Of a DNA stretch of 64,000 bases, positions 37,933 to 46,738 are shown piece after piece; within the stretch, counting starts at the first letter, position 1, and each line of letters starts with the position of its first letter. The position numbers and the translations under genes are program-made. The notes beneath the pieces were generated by a model that was given only the letters and a program-made list of their open reading frames with translations, searched no databases and had not been told where the DNA came from. Source of the DNA: JAHJQQ01 sp963737555 (GTDB taxonomy: Bacteria > Pseudomonadota > Gammaproteobacteria > Thiohalobacterales > Thiohalobacteraceae); assembly GCA_963737555.1 (NCBI GenBank), contig CAVTTB010000007.1:194124-258123 (forward strand), in the 5' to 3' direction.

Positions 37933-38333
37933 ATGAGCTTCATCAAAGAGTTCAAAGAATTCGCCATGAAGGGCAACGTGGTCGACATGGCCGTCGGTAT
38001 CATCATCGGCGTGGCCTTCGGCAAGATCGTGTCGTCGTTCGTCGGTGACGTGATCATGCCACCCCTGGGCCTGCTGATCGGCGGCGTGGACTTCAGCGAC
38101 TTGGCCATCACGCTGAAGGCAGCCAGCGAAGGTGTCGCCGCGGTCACCCTTGAATTACGGCAAATTCATCCAGACCGTGTTCGACTTCACCATCGTGGCG
38201 CTGGCCATCTTCATCGCCGTCAAAGTCATGAACAAACTGAAGAAGGCCGAAGAGGCCGCACCGCCCGCCGGAGCCGAGCGCAGAAGAGAAACTACTGACT
38301 GAGATTCGCGATCTGCTCAAACAGAAACAGTGA
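37933..38333 (+). CDS. mscL: Large-conductance mechanosensitive channel MscL (two frameshifts)
   Basis: Pentameric tension-gated channel of the inner membrane, opened on hypoosmotic shock. The N-terminus MSFIKEFKEFAMKGNVVDMA and TM1 (VGIIIGVAFGKIVSSFVGD) are in the first frame. TM2 (YGKFIQTVFDFTIVALAIF) and the end (EKLLTEIRDLLKQKQ) need two further frames. Breaks are near 38150 and 38268. With both repaired, the stop is at 38331-38333 and the length is normal at about 133 residues. Confidence 0.93.
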
Positions 38334-38341
38334 GGCCGTCC

Positions 38342-38408
38342 TGCAGGAGTAGCCTTGGCCGCGAACGGTTCATGCTGCCGCAAGGTCGCGGCTCTGGCCG
38401 CTCCTACA
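38342..38408. repeat. REP-like inverted pair, TAGGAGCGGCC family
   Basis: Two arms (38342-38364 and 38386-38408) of the form TGTAGGAGCGGCC, 17 of 23 positions pairing, lie between convergent mscL and the lipoprotein gene. The same GCTCCTACA end occurs at 50188-50214. The core is that of the TGTAGGAGCGG REP elements common in pseudomonads and relatives. Confidence 0.75.
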
Positions 38409-38427
38409 CGATGTGGTCAGCGAAATT

Positions 38428-38673
38428 CTAGCGCTGCTCCTGCCGTTCGATCTCTTCGCGCTGTGCGGCGGCCGCATCGTCCAACGTCTGTTGTACGCCT
38501 TCGGCCTTCTCCAGCGCCTTCACCTGATCGCTGAAGACATTGTCTTCCGGAACTCCGCTGCCCACTGCGGCCGTATCGCGCATCTGTTCCTGCGCATCCT
38601 GCCCTTCCTGCGAACATCCCACGATCGCCAACGGCACAACCAGCGAGATTATCAGCCAACTCTGTTTCCGCAT
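38428..38673 (-). CDS. Small predicted lipoprotein
   Basis: An 81-residue protein from the ATG at 38673: basic start MRKQSWL, hydrophobic core and lipobox LAIVGC (Cys20). The mature part is a charged helical stretch rich in Glu, Gln and Ala (DDAAAAQREEIERQEQR), maybe a coiled coil. The longer in-frame start at 38784 would put 37 residues in front of the signal and is rejected. Family not recognised. Confidence 0.65.
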   Translation of the reverse strand: MRKQSWLIISLVVPLAIVGCSQEGQDAQEQMRDTAAVGSGVPEDNVFSDQVKALEKAEGVQQTLDDAAAAQREEIERQEQR

Positions 38674-38780
38674 TATCGTGCTCCCGTATCGCTTCGCCTC
38701 TGCCGATGCAGCGCGCCAGCCTGTGGCAGAGCATAACCGGCCATCACACAATATCAAGCCATAGTGATCCACACGGTGAC

Positions 38781-39968
38781 TCACACTGTATCGAGCAATA
38801 TCCCAGCTGTGCCGAGTTTTCGCAGCGCCTCAAGCGCCTGCACCTCGATCTGACGGATGCGTTCGCGCGTGACACCCTGCTGACGTGCAATCTGCTCAAG
38901 CGTACATTCGTCCCGCACGCCGATGCCAAAGCGCAGGCGCAGAATATTGGCCTGGCGCTTGGGTATACTGTCGAGCAACTCATTCACGACGCGCCGCAGA
39001 TCGTGATCGAATTGCGCGTGCTCAGGCTCAGGTGCGACCGTTGTGGTGAGGCGATCAATTCGGGAGAGATCGTCAGTACCCTCGACGGGCGCATCGAGTT
39101 GCACCGGTGCCGCCAGTGTCACAAGCCCTTCCTGCACGGCAGCCACGGTGATTCCCAGGTGACGCGCCGTCTCATGGTGAGCCACACGTCGACCCTGTGT
39201 GCGTTCCAAATAGTCGGTCGCGCGCATCACCTGACGCGCCGCCCAGTACTGCGCAACCGATGGCCGCACATCTCGACCCTGGCGTGCAATGGCATACACC
39301 ATGGCGCGACGTACCCACCACAGCGCATAGGTTGAAACCCGCGTACCGTGCTCCGGATCGAAACGCTCGATGGCACGCAACAGTCCCAGATTACCTTCTT
39401 GGACCAAATCCAGAAACGCCAATGGGCTGTTGCGATATTGACGTGCCAATGCCGCTACCAGGCGCTGATTGGCCTGTACCAGACAGGCGGTGGCAGCGTT
39501 GATGCGCCGCATACGGCGAGTCATGAGCGCGAGACAGCGCTGAACATCCGCGCACTCGAAGGCCTTGGCACGCAAAGCGGTAGCAATCTTAGACATGCAT
39601 TCGCTCCGCAACCGCAGGGGCTGGAGCGCACCCTGTATCATAGCGGCCTGATTACGCGCTACGCCCTCCGCCAGCGCATCCACGCACGTCGCCAGTAGCA
39701 GGGCGCACTCGGCACTGGTATGCGTCTGAGTCGGGGTCTGGGGCAATACACACCGCGCGAGTAGCCGTGGCGATTCGTCGCTTGCCAATTCTTCACGACA
39801 GATCTCCAGGAGCAATCGCGCCGCCGTCGGACAGGCGCTCACCGCATGATTGAAACCGCGCTGTGCACGATCGATGGTACGTGCCCAAAGCAATTGCTGC
39901 TCTGGCGGCGACGGCGACAGATTGGCAAGACTGCTCAGATAGTGGTCGGTGGCGTCCCTGGAGGACAT
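38781..39968 (-). CDS. Sigma-70 family RNA polymerase sigma factor with an inserted non-conserved region
   Basis: A group 2/3-like sigma factor of about 395 residues. Order: region 1.2-like start (YLSSLANLSPSPPEQQL), a Cys-rich non-conserved stretch of about 110 residues, region 2 (LDLVQEGNLGLLRAIERFDP, then STYALWWVRRAMVYAIA), region 3, and region 4 (RLRFGIGVRDECTLEQIARQ, then VTRERIRQIEVQAL). The ATG at 39968 has better ribosome-site spacing than the one at 39977. Region 2.4 is close to RpoD/RpoS type. Its insertion and lack of region 1.1 mark it as neither a standard RpoD nor a typical RpoS; RpoS-like function is possible. Confidence 0.85.
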   Translation of the reverse strand: MSSRDATDHYLSSLANLSPSPPEQQLLWARTIDRAQRGFNHAVSACPTAARLLLEICREELASDESPRLLARCVLPQTPTQTHTSAECALLLATCVDALAEGVARNQAAMIQGALQPLRLRSECMSKIATALRAKAFECADVQRCLALMTRRMRRINAATACLVQANQRLVAALARQYRNSPLAFLDLVQEGNLGLLRAIERFDPEHGTRVSTYALWWVRRAMVYAIARQGRDVRPSVAQYWAARQVMRATDYLERTQGRRVAHHETARHLGITVAAVQEGLVTLAAPVQLDAPVEGTDDLSRIDRLTTTVAPEPEHAQFDHDLRRVVNELLDSIPKRQANILRLRFGIGVRDECTLEQIARQQGVTRERIRQIEVQALEALRKLGTAGILLDTV

Positions 39969-39977
39969 AGGCAGCAT

Positions 39978-40328
39978 CTCCCTGATGTGTCGTAAGCTTC
40001 CTGCTCGATACGCGGCACGCTTGAATGTTATTACACGCTAGATGTTCGACGAGCGTGTTCCGCGCTATCGGCACGACTCAATCGCCGTACGCACTGTGTT
40101 AAGGTTGCGCGCGATGGACCTTTCACCGTTTCGTGCAGTCGGGTTTACCCCGCTGGCGAGCGGCACTTCCGCGACAGCGGTACGGCACGGATTCCCCCTC
40201 ACGGCACCGGACACAGCCACATTCAGTGCGGCTGTGCTATGCTGCTAAGCTATTGTTTCGCAAACGATATAATAACACACGACGTGTTTATAGATACACG
40301 TTATGTGTATTACTAACACACACATATA
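39978..40328. other. Divergent intergenic region, sigma factor and CI-like regulator
   Basis: About 350 nt without a gene. The half next to the regulator gene is AT-rich with a perfect TATAAT at 40268-40273 and tandem ACAC/GTGT dyads to 40320. The other half, before the sigma gene, shows no clear motif. Confidence 0.6.
40268..40320 (+). promoter_or_regulatory. Promoter with overlapping ACAC/GTGT dyads
   Basis: A perfect -10 element TATAAT (40268-40273) is followed by three dyads: AACAC-N5-GTGTT (40274-40288), ACGTGT-N8-ACACGT (40282-40301) and TGTGT-N7-ACACA (40304-40320). I see no good -35 box. The dyads lie where a repressor would block the start of transcription, so autoregulation by the downstream CI-like protein is likely (inference). 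Confidence 0.6.
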
Positions 40329-40799
40329 GTGGCGTCAAGCATGGCGGAGGATACACGCAGCGATTTGCTGCGCCAGGTGCTGGATCGGCTCAAGTCCCTG
40401 GAGGGCTTGCGCAGTGACGTGGAGCTGGCCGAACCGCTCGCCACCAACCGGCGCAACATCGCCGCCTGGAAAGAACGTGGCACCCTCCCCTGGGACCGCC
40501 TCTACGACTACTGTCAGCGTCGGCAGATTTCTCTGGAATGGCTGCTCAATGGCCGCGGCGCGAGTCATGTTACCCAGTTGGTCGCCGAACCCGGCGCGGT
40601 GTACAAGCTCGATACCGACCAGGATGTGCTGTATCGGATCGCCGCGGACATCTACCGCGCCCTGCGCCAATCGGATACCGAACTCAGTCCGGAAAAATTC
40701 GCGCAGGTCATGCGCCTGCTGCACCGCGACATGCTCGACAGCCGCGGCCAGCAGATTGCCTACGAGAAGATTCTTGAAGTGGTGAAGCTGGCCGGTTGA
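40329..40799 (+). CDS. Bacteriophage CI repressor-type helix-turn-helix regulator
   Basis: A 156-residue protein whose N-terminal half resembles the CI-type helix-turn-helix: NRRNIAAWKERGTLPWDRLY, then RQISLEWLLNGRG. The C-terminal half is helical without a known sensor or peptidase domain, and lacks the Ser/Lys dyad of LexA-like repressors. GTG at 40329 and ATG at 40341 are both possible starts; neither has a clear ribosome site. A short DNA-binding protein with its own operator-like dyads suggests a stand-alone regulator, not a prophage remnant, as no phage genes are near. Confidence 0.75.
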   Translation: MASSMAEDTRSDLLRQVLDRLKSLEGLRSDVELAEPLATNRRNIAAWKERGTLPWDRLYDYCQRRQISLEWLLNGRGASHVTQLVAEPGAVYKLDTDQDVLYRIAADIYRALRQSDTELSPEKFAQVMRLLHRDMLDSRGQQIAYEKILEVVKLAG

Positions 40800-40802
40800 T
40801 GC

Positions 40803-40831
40803 ACGGTCTGTCGTTATGCGCGACAGACCGT
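40803..40831. terminator. Convergent hairpin after the CI-like gene
   Basis: Perfect 11-bp stem ACGGTCTGTCG (40803-40813 with 40821-40831) with a 7-nt loop, 3 nt after the regulator stop and 7 nt from the end of the convergent UPF0114 gene. It probably ends transcripts from both sides, though no long T-run is present. Confidence 0.55.
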
Positions 40832-40837
40832 ATGAAC

Positions 40838-41330
40838 TCAGTGTTTGGTCATCTTGTCCATGTACGCAACGATGAATGCCGATACGACGAAAGTCATGTG
40901 CAGAATCACGTACCACATGAGCTTATTGTCGGGGATCTGGTGCGCGTTGACGAAGATGCGTAACAGGTGGATCGAAGAGATGGCGACGATCGAGGCGGCC
41001 ACCTTCAATTTGAGCGAGCCGGCATCCAGTTTTCCCAGCCAGTTAAGCTTCTCGGTGCCTTCCTTGATATTCATTTCGGACACGAAATTCTCATAACCCG
41101 AGAACATCACCATCACCAGCAGGCTGCCAACCAGCGACAGATCGACCAGCGCAAGAATGGTGAGCACCAAATCGGACTCGCTCATCTCCAGCATTTTCGG
41201 CAAGAGATGGACGAGTTCCTGAAAGAATTTAATGCCCAGCGCCAGCAACGCGACACTCAAGACCGAGAAAGACGGGTGCCAGCAGCCAACGGCTGGCGTA
41301 CAGGGTATTTTCCATGAAACGTTCGAACAT
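40838..41330 (-). CDS. UPF0114 (YqhA) family membrane protein (one frameshift)
   Basis: A small inner-membrane protein of the YqhA family, about 160 residues with three or four hydrophobic segments. The start MFERFMENTLYASRWLLAPV lies in one frame from 41330; the rest (SVALLALGIKFFQELVHLL, SGYENFVSEMNI, VAYMDKMTKH) in another. The break is near 41268, where one G is extra. Family function is unknown. Confidence 0.87.
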
Positions 41331-41527
41331 GATGTGGATAAACCTGAGAAATTAACTGGGCGCGTATTGTTTCACCAAGCCTGCGCCGGGTAAACCACAA
41401 TACCCCCATGCCTGTCCGCTCTACAGTGCGCGCGGCAATTCAGGCATAATCGCCGGCCATTGCAATCCCGCCCGCCAGCCGGCGGCGACAGTCTGAACGG
41501 GCCTACTTCCCGAGGTCAAATAACTCC

Positions 41528-43437
41528 ATGCATGCTCTGCTTCAACGCCGCTTCGGCGCCGTGTATCTGTTATCCATAGCGGTCGTTTTTATCGCTGCGG
41601 CAACCCGCCTGGCGCTGCTGTTGCATTCACCGACCGACAGCCTGAGTGGGAGCGACCTCGCCGGCGCCTTCGGCATCGGCCTGGCCTACGATATGATCAC
41701 CGCCAGTTATTTTGCGATCCCGCTGATCTTGTACTTATTGCTGTTACCCGAACGCGCCTACCGTAGCCGAACACACCGTGTACTTATATCACTTGGCTTT
41801 GTGGCGCTGCTGTATCTGCTGCTGTTCGTTGCCGTTTCTGAATGGGTGTTCTGGGACGAGTTCGAAAGCCGCTTCAATTTCATTGCTGTGGATTATCTGG
41901 TCTATACCAACGAAGTGCTCGGCAATATCTGGGAGTCTTATCCAGTCCCGACATTACTCACTGCGATCGGCGTCGTAACGTTGGTCGTCTTCCTGCTGCT
42001 GCGCCGCACTTGCGCGCCAGCGGCCCTGCAACCCGTCTGCGGCAACGTCTGGGCGAGGCGGCATTGCTGCTCGCCGTACCGGCGCTGACAACCCTCGGCG
42101 TCGATGCCTCGCAGGCGAACTTCTCCAGCAACCGCTACGCCAACGAACTGGCCGGCAACGGCATCTACAGCTTCTTCGCCGCGTACCGCAATAACGAAAT
42201 CGACTACGCCCGCTACTATGCGCTGCAAAACAATGAACGCGTGTTCCAACACTTGCGCGCCCTGGTCGCCGAGCCGGACACGCACTTCACCAGCACCGAC
42301 ACACACGATATCACGCGCACGATTACCGGCCGCGGTCCGGAGAAACGCCTGAACGTTGTGCTCATCACCGTGGAAAGTCTCAGCGCAGAATTTCTCGGCG
42401 CGTACGGCAGTGACCGTAAAATTTCACCGCATCTCGACGCCCTGGCACGTGAAAGCCTGTTTTTCACGCATGTGTACGCTACCGGCACCCGTACCGACCG
42501 CGGCCTGGAATCCATCGCCTTGTCAGTGCCGCCGACGGCTGGACGCTCACTGATAAAACGCCCACACAACGAAAATCTGTTCTCGCTGGGCCAAGTCTTC
42601 CGCGAACAGGGTTACCGCACCGAATTTCTCTACGGCGGTTACGGCTACTTCGACAACATGAATTATTTCTTCGAGAATAACGGCTTCAAGGTTGTCGACC
42701 GCAATAACATCGCCCCGGAAGACATTCATTTCGCCAACACCTGGGGCGTCGCCGATGAGGATCTGTTCACCCAGACGCTCAAGGAAGTCGACGCCGCACA
42801 TGCCGCCCACGAACCGTTTTTCGGACTGGTGATGACGACCTCCAATCATCGCCCCTATACCTACCCGGACGGTCGCATCGACATCCCCTCGCCGGGCGGC
42901 CGCGACGGCGTGGTGAAATACACCGACTATGCCATTAATGATTTCATCGAGCGCGCGCGCGGCAAGCCCTGGTTCGACGATACGGTGTTCGTGGTCATCG
43001 CCGATCATTGCGCCAAGAGCGCCGGCAAAGAGGCGTTGACCGTCGCGCAGTATCACATTCCCTTGTTGATCTACTCGCCGAAACACATCGCGCCGGGCAC
43101 GGTCGACCGCCTGGTCAGCCAAATCGACCTTGCACCGACGCTCTTGGGGCTGCTCAATTTCAGCTACCAGAGCCAGTTCTTCGGCCGTGATGTACTCGCG
43201 CCGCATCAGGCAGACGCTGGCCGCGCCTTGCTCGGTAATTATCAGAAACTGGGCTATCTGAAGGACGGTGAACTGGTGGTGCTCTCACCGCGCCAGCAAA
43301 TAGAGAGCTACCAGATCGGTGCCCACGATGTGCAGTCGCTGATGACGACTGCGGACCCAGCGCGGGTCGACGATGCCATCGCTTACTATCAGGGCGCCAG
43401 CTTGCTATTCCAGCAGCACGGCACCCAGGTGCACTGA
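41528..43437 (+). CDS. LTA synthase family sulfatase-fold membrane protein (one frameshift)
   Basis: Membrane phosphotransferase of the alkaline phosphatase/sulfatase superfamily. About five N-terminal membrane segments (residues 1-165) precede a periplasmic catalytic domain. Catalytic features: NVVLITVESLSAEFLGAYG (metal Glu), YATGTRTDRGLE (threonine nucleophile) and FVVIADHCAKS (metal Asp/His). The break is near 42008; the second frame restores HLRASGPATRLRQRLGEAAL. Family members transfer phosphoglycerol or phosphoethanolamine to glycans, such as osmoregulated periplasmic glucans or lipid A. The donor here is not known. Confidence 0.86.
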
Positions 43438-43575
43438 TCGCTGCTGGAAAATCCTGTTTATTGACCCTGTTTGGGCGCGGTCGCTGGCCGCGAACAATAC
43501 GCCGCATAATTGGTACGCGGCCAGCGGCGTCGCCTGTACTTGCCTGGTGAACTCACGCTGGCGTATGGTGCCCGC

Positions 43576-44241
43576 ATGAACCGTCACTACTCACCCATCG
43601 ATCATTTGCTGATCAACTTCGACCAGGCCCTGCGCACGGTCTTCGGCCGCCCACTGGGCACCGGCCGTAACGATCCCAGTACTGCTGTCAATGAAGTCAT
43701 CGACGCAGACACCGGCGCAGCGGCACTCAGCGACCACGAGCGCGCAGAGTCCGCGCGCCTCATGCGCATCAACCACACCGGCGAAGTCTGCGCGCAGGCG
43801 TTGTATCAGGGGCAGGCACTGACCGCTCGCCTGGACAACGTCCGCGACAGCATGGAACAAGCCGCGCAGGAAGAGAACGATCACCTGGCCTGGTGCGAAC
43901 AGCGCGTGCACGCACTGGGTAGTCACACCAGCGTATTGAATCCGCTGTTCTACGCGGGTTCTTTTGCACTCGGCGCAGTGGCCGGTGTGATCGGCGACAA
44001 ATGGAGCCTCGGCTTCGTCGCGGAGACTGAACGCCAAGTGGTCAATCACCTCGACGAACATCTCACGCGCATCGCCCCGCACGACCACAAGAGCCGCGCC
44101 ATCCTCGAACAAATGAAAGTCGACGAACTGCATCACGGCACCACCGCATTGGAAGCCGGTGGCGCGGAACTGCCCAGCCCGGTCAAACAACTGATGCAGG
44201 CGATGTCGAAGGTAATGACGGGGACGACGTATTGGGTTTGA
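43576..44241 (+). CDS. coq7: 2-polyprenyl-3-methyl-6-methoxy-1,4-benzoquinone monooxygenase (Coq7)
   Basis: Diiron hydroxylase of ubiquinone synthesis. From the ATG at 43576 the product has 221 residues. The iron-binding motifs of this four-helix family are visible: INHTGEVCAQALYQGQ, EENDHLAWC, ETERQVVNHLDEH and MKVDELHHG, giving two ExxH pairs and single Glu ligands. An in-frame GTG-type start at 43510 adds 22 unrelated residues and is rejected. The presence of coq7 implies aerobic ubiquinone synthesis. Confidence 0.94.
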   Translation: MNRHYSPIDHLLINFDQALRTVFGRPLGTGRNDPSTAVNEVIDADTGAAALSDHERAESARLMRINHTGEVCAQALYQGQALTARLDNVRDSMEQAAQEENDHLAWCEQRVHALGSHTSVLNPLFYAGSFALGAVAGVIGDKWSLGFVAETERQVVNHLDEHLTRIAPHDHKSRAILEQMKVDELHHGTTALEAGGAELPSPVKQLMQAMSKVMTGTTYWV

Positions 44242-44265
44242 AGGGGGCAGCCGGGGATGGGCGCA

Positions 44266-44421
44266 TTAGCCATTGAGACACGTCCGCTGGCCCAGCATAT
44301 CGAGTTCACTGACGATGACCTGATCGTATCGCACGCAAACCGCCAGGGTCTGGTTGGATAGATCTACGCCGAAGCCGTTAGATTCCTCTTGAATGCCAAT
44401 CCATGCCACATGACTCACCAT
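44266..44421 (-). CDS. Possible small protein or gene remnant
   Basis: A 51-residue frame starting MVSHVAWIGIQEE and ending in QRTCLNG. The frame is open further upstream to about 44456 (LIPEILPLHFDINE) without a start codon. Composition is protein-like and acidic, but there is no good ribosome site. It may be the end of a decayed gene. Confidence 0.25.
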   Translation of the reverse strand: MVSHVAWIGIQEESNGFGVDLSNQTLAVCVRYDQVIVSELDMLGQRTCLNG

Positions 44422-44616
44422 TTCATTGATATCAAAATGTAACGGAAGAATCTCAGGGATGAGTCACGCATATCGTGAACTGTTCGTTTGTTTCGCAATC
44501 GTTCGCATTTCCAGTCCGCGCGCAATTGAAGCGACAGTATGTGTGCGTACCACAGACTCAGGAAACCGGCCATGGAACCTGTCTCCTTTTCCTGCATTTA
44601 GTATTTATTTTTCAGC

Positions 44617-44659
44617 ATTGACTATTGTCAATTGTACTTCCCATCGGTTCGATTAGAAT
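44617..44659 (+). promoter_or_regulatory. Promoter-like region with ATTGAC/GTCAAT dyad
   Basis: Dyad ATTGAC-TATT-GTCAAT at 44617-44632 overlaps a possible -35 (TTGTAC, 44632-44637) set 16 nt from a -10-like TAGAAT (44654-44659). It lies about 70 nt before the first PEP-CTERM gene. No sigma-54 (GG/GC) element is seen. Confidence 0.4.
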
Positions 44660-44727
44660 CCCCCGCCTTTGCACTCCTGCAACACTGACTCGTCAATACG
44701 AGATTCTTTACCAAAGGCGCGCTCCCC

Positions 44728-45859
44728 ATGTTTGATGTAATCAGTATCCGTGACTGCAACTCGATTGCGGCATCTCATAAATTTGTTTCTTCCGCTGTGG
44801 CATTGGCCGTTTCGCTGGCGATGGCCCCGAGCACGGGCGCGGCCGCGGTGATCGGTTATCTCGGCAATTTCGATGTGATCAACGACACTGGCAGCATGGC
44901 GCACGGTTTCGAAATCGAACTGGAAGGCCTGCACAGCAGCGACATCACCGACACCTTCGGCGGTGAGGGGCGCGGTTTCCCGAGCGGTCGTGGTTTCGAT
45001 CCGCTTACCAGTGTCGAACGCTATGGCGCGCCAACCATTACGGAGTATTCCAACGGCTCGACGTTTGGCACAAAGATCACATATCTGGGGCTTTATGATG
45101 CTGCAAGTCAGCTTTGGGACTTTGGCACGCCCAGTGGCACGTTCATCACGCCCGGTGACAATTGCTGGTCGGGTGGTGGTGTGGGCTATAACGCCGATAC
45201 GCCATGCGATCACTTCGGAGTCGGGACGACGGTCAATGCAACCAAGACCACGTACAGCTGGTTGATCGAAACCGCAGAGGCGGGTGTATTGACCAACGGT
45301 GTAGTCAATCTCCCTGCGCCTGCGTGGAACGTGTCGCCGGAGCCCCGTTGCGGGTGATCCGCCTATCGTCGCGGCGCAGATTCAGGCGCCTGCGCCGGAA
45401 AACGAAGCGCAGTTCGGTGAAGCGATTTGGGTGAAGGTGTTCACGAGCGAGTTCGAAGACCCGATCGGTTTGGAGGAACTGGTAGGCGATAACGACAAGG
45501 TTCAGCAGGCAGTCACCGAAGTGGAGTGGCAGTTACTGCAGACCGATCCGGGCAACCCGGATGCCGGTCAACTGGAGAGCGGTTATGGCGCGCCGGTGGG
45601 GCCGAATGCCGCGTCGATCATGCGTCGTTATGAGTTCTACCACTATGCCGGCGAGTACGACCCGGAAACTCATGAGGCTAAAGTGTTCTTTAGCGATTCG
45701 CATCCGGAGGATTTCGAAATCGGCACTTACATCGGCGCGCAAAATGCGGCCGCCAATCTGGCAGCTGATGCGGCCGTGGTACCCGTGCCGCACGCCGTAT
45801 GGCTATTCGGCTCCGGATTGCTTGGGTTGATCGGCGCAGCGCGGCGCAAGACAGCGTAA
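44728..45859 (+). CDS. PEP-CTERM exported protein (one frameshift)
   Basis: An exported protein of about 377 residues. The signal region spans about residues 18-40 (ALAVSLAMAPSTGAAA). The central part is beta-rich with a Cys pair (GDNCWSGGG and TPCDHFG). The C-terminus has PEP-CTERM type sorting sequence: VPVPHAVWLFGSGLLGLIGA then ARRK, here with PVP where PEP is usual. The break is near 45345, where the second frame starts VAGDPPIVAAQIQAP. Such proteins are sorted by an exosortase (none in this window) and often occur in EPS producers. Function of the body not recognised. Confidence 0.8.
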
Positions 45860-45885
45860 CTTCATATTTCAAAAGTGAGCCCCGT

Positions 45886-46583
45886 ATGAAAAACGAAAGT
45901 ATCTTATCTTCAAGACTGGTCGCGTTTGCGGCTGTTATGGCAGTCAGCGGGACAGTTTGGGCGACCACACCCATACAAGTCGGGGCAAGCGGCAAAACAT
46001 ACGCATCTAGCGTGGTGCAATGCGCCGCCGACCCAACCACAGGCACGTTATCGCCGGTAGTAGAAGCGGGTCTCTTCAACCCGACAACCAAGCTGCGCGG
46101 CACTGTGTCGCTCAACGGCGCCCTTGTGGCAAACGTCACCAGCGTTAATCCGTCCACCGATGTCTGGCTCGCCGATGGCAACAACACGGTCGTTGTGGCG
46201 CTCAATAAAAAGACCGCTGATAGCTATGCATTTACCGTACAACCAGGCATGTGCGCCCTTCCAGACACCTCTGGCAATACGTTCAGCGCCGACGGCACAC
46301 TGGAATACGCCGCCAGCGGGAAGTCATACGCTACAGTGACACCCGGTTGCGCCTGGAATCCAGCACCGGTCAGGCGCAACCCTATGTACACTTGGTCGAT
46401 AATGGTAATTACCTGCTCAATGTTTCCGTCAATGGCGTAGCGCTGACACAGCTAAGCGCAACCCGGCCCCATACGCCCGTCTTTCTGAACGCTGGCCAGA
46501 ATGTTATTTCAGCAGCCAATGGCTTCGTATCCATTGACTATTATGTTCGCGACGGTGGTGTTGGTACCTGCACACTACCGTAG
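45886..46583 (+). CDS. Exported protein with a duplicated domain (one frameshift)
   Basis: A 232-residue exported protein; a signal peptide ends near SGTVWATTP (about residue 27). The rest is two homologous modules (about 33-125 and 142-232). Each begins ASGK(T/S)YA, has a Cys in a CAxxP-like turn and TG, a VSxNG strand, then P-x-V-x-L-x-x-G-x-N and ends with a CxLP-like pair. The first module is in one frame; the second continues in another after a break near 46360. There is no PEP-CTERM tail. I do not know a family. Located between two PEP-CTERM genes, it may be a partner exported with them. Confidence 0.65.
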
Positions 46584-46598
46584 CATGCAACGCGCCAA

Positions 46599-46627
46599 CA
46601 TAGGGGCATAACATCATTGCCCCTATG
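46599..46627 (+). terminator. Hairpin after the duplicated-domain gene
   Basis: Perfect 10-bp stem CATAGGGGCA with a 9-nt loop, starting 16 nt after the stop codon. No T-tract follows; an imperfect terminator. Confidence 0.5.
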
Positions 46628-46738
46628 CTGTCGTTACTACTAAGTTAAGCAGAATTTATTGTGTTACCCAATGGCGTCGAACTAGTGCATAGCACAGATA
46701 TTCGTTCGGCCCTTCCAACCAGACTAAATGGAACCCCT

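Larger units (their letters stand above)
44242..44727. other. Intergenic region before the PEP-CTERM genes
   Basis: 486 nt without a confident gene. It holds a weak minus-strand frame (44266-44421), an AT-rich tract at about 44580-44640 and a promoter-like dyad near 44617-44659. The lower G+C than in the flanking genes suggests a recombination or insertion boundary. Confidence 0.5.

Noticed and set aside
40251..40273. Full sigma-70 promoter with -35 box for the CI-like gene
   Set aside because: The -10 is perfect, but no TTGACA-like box occurs at the right distance (candidate TTGTTT is only 9 nt away).
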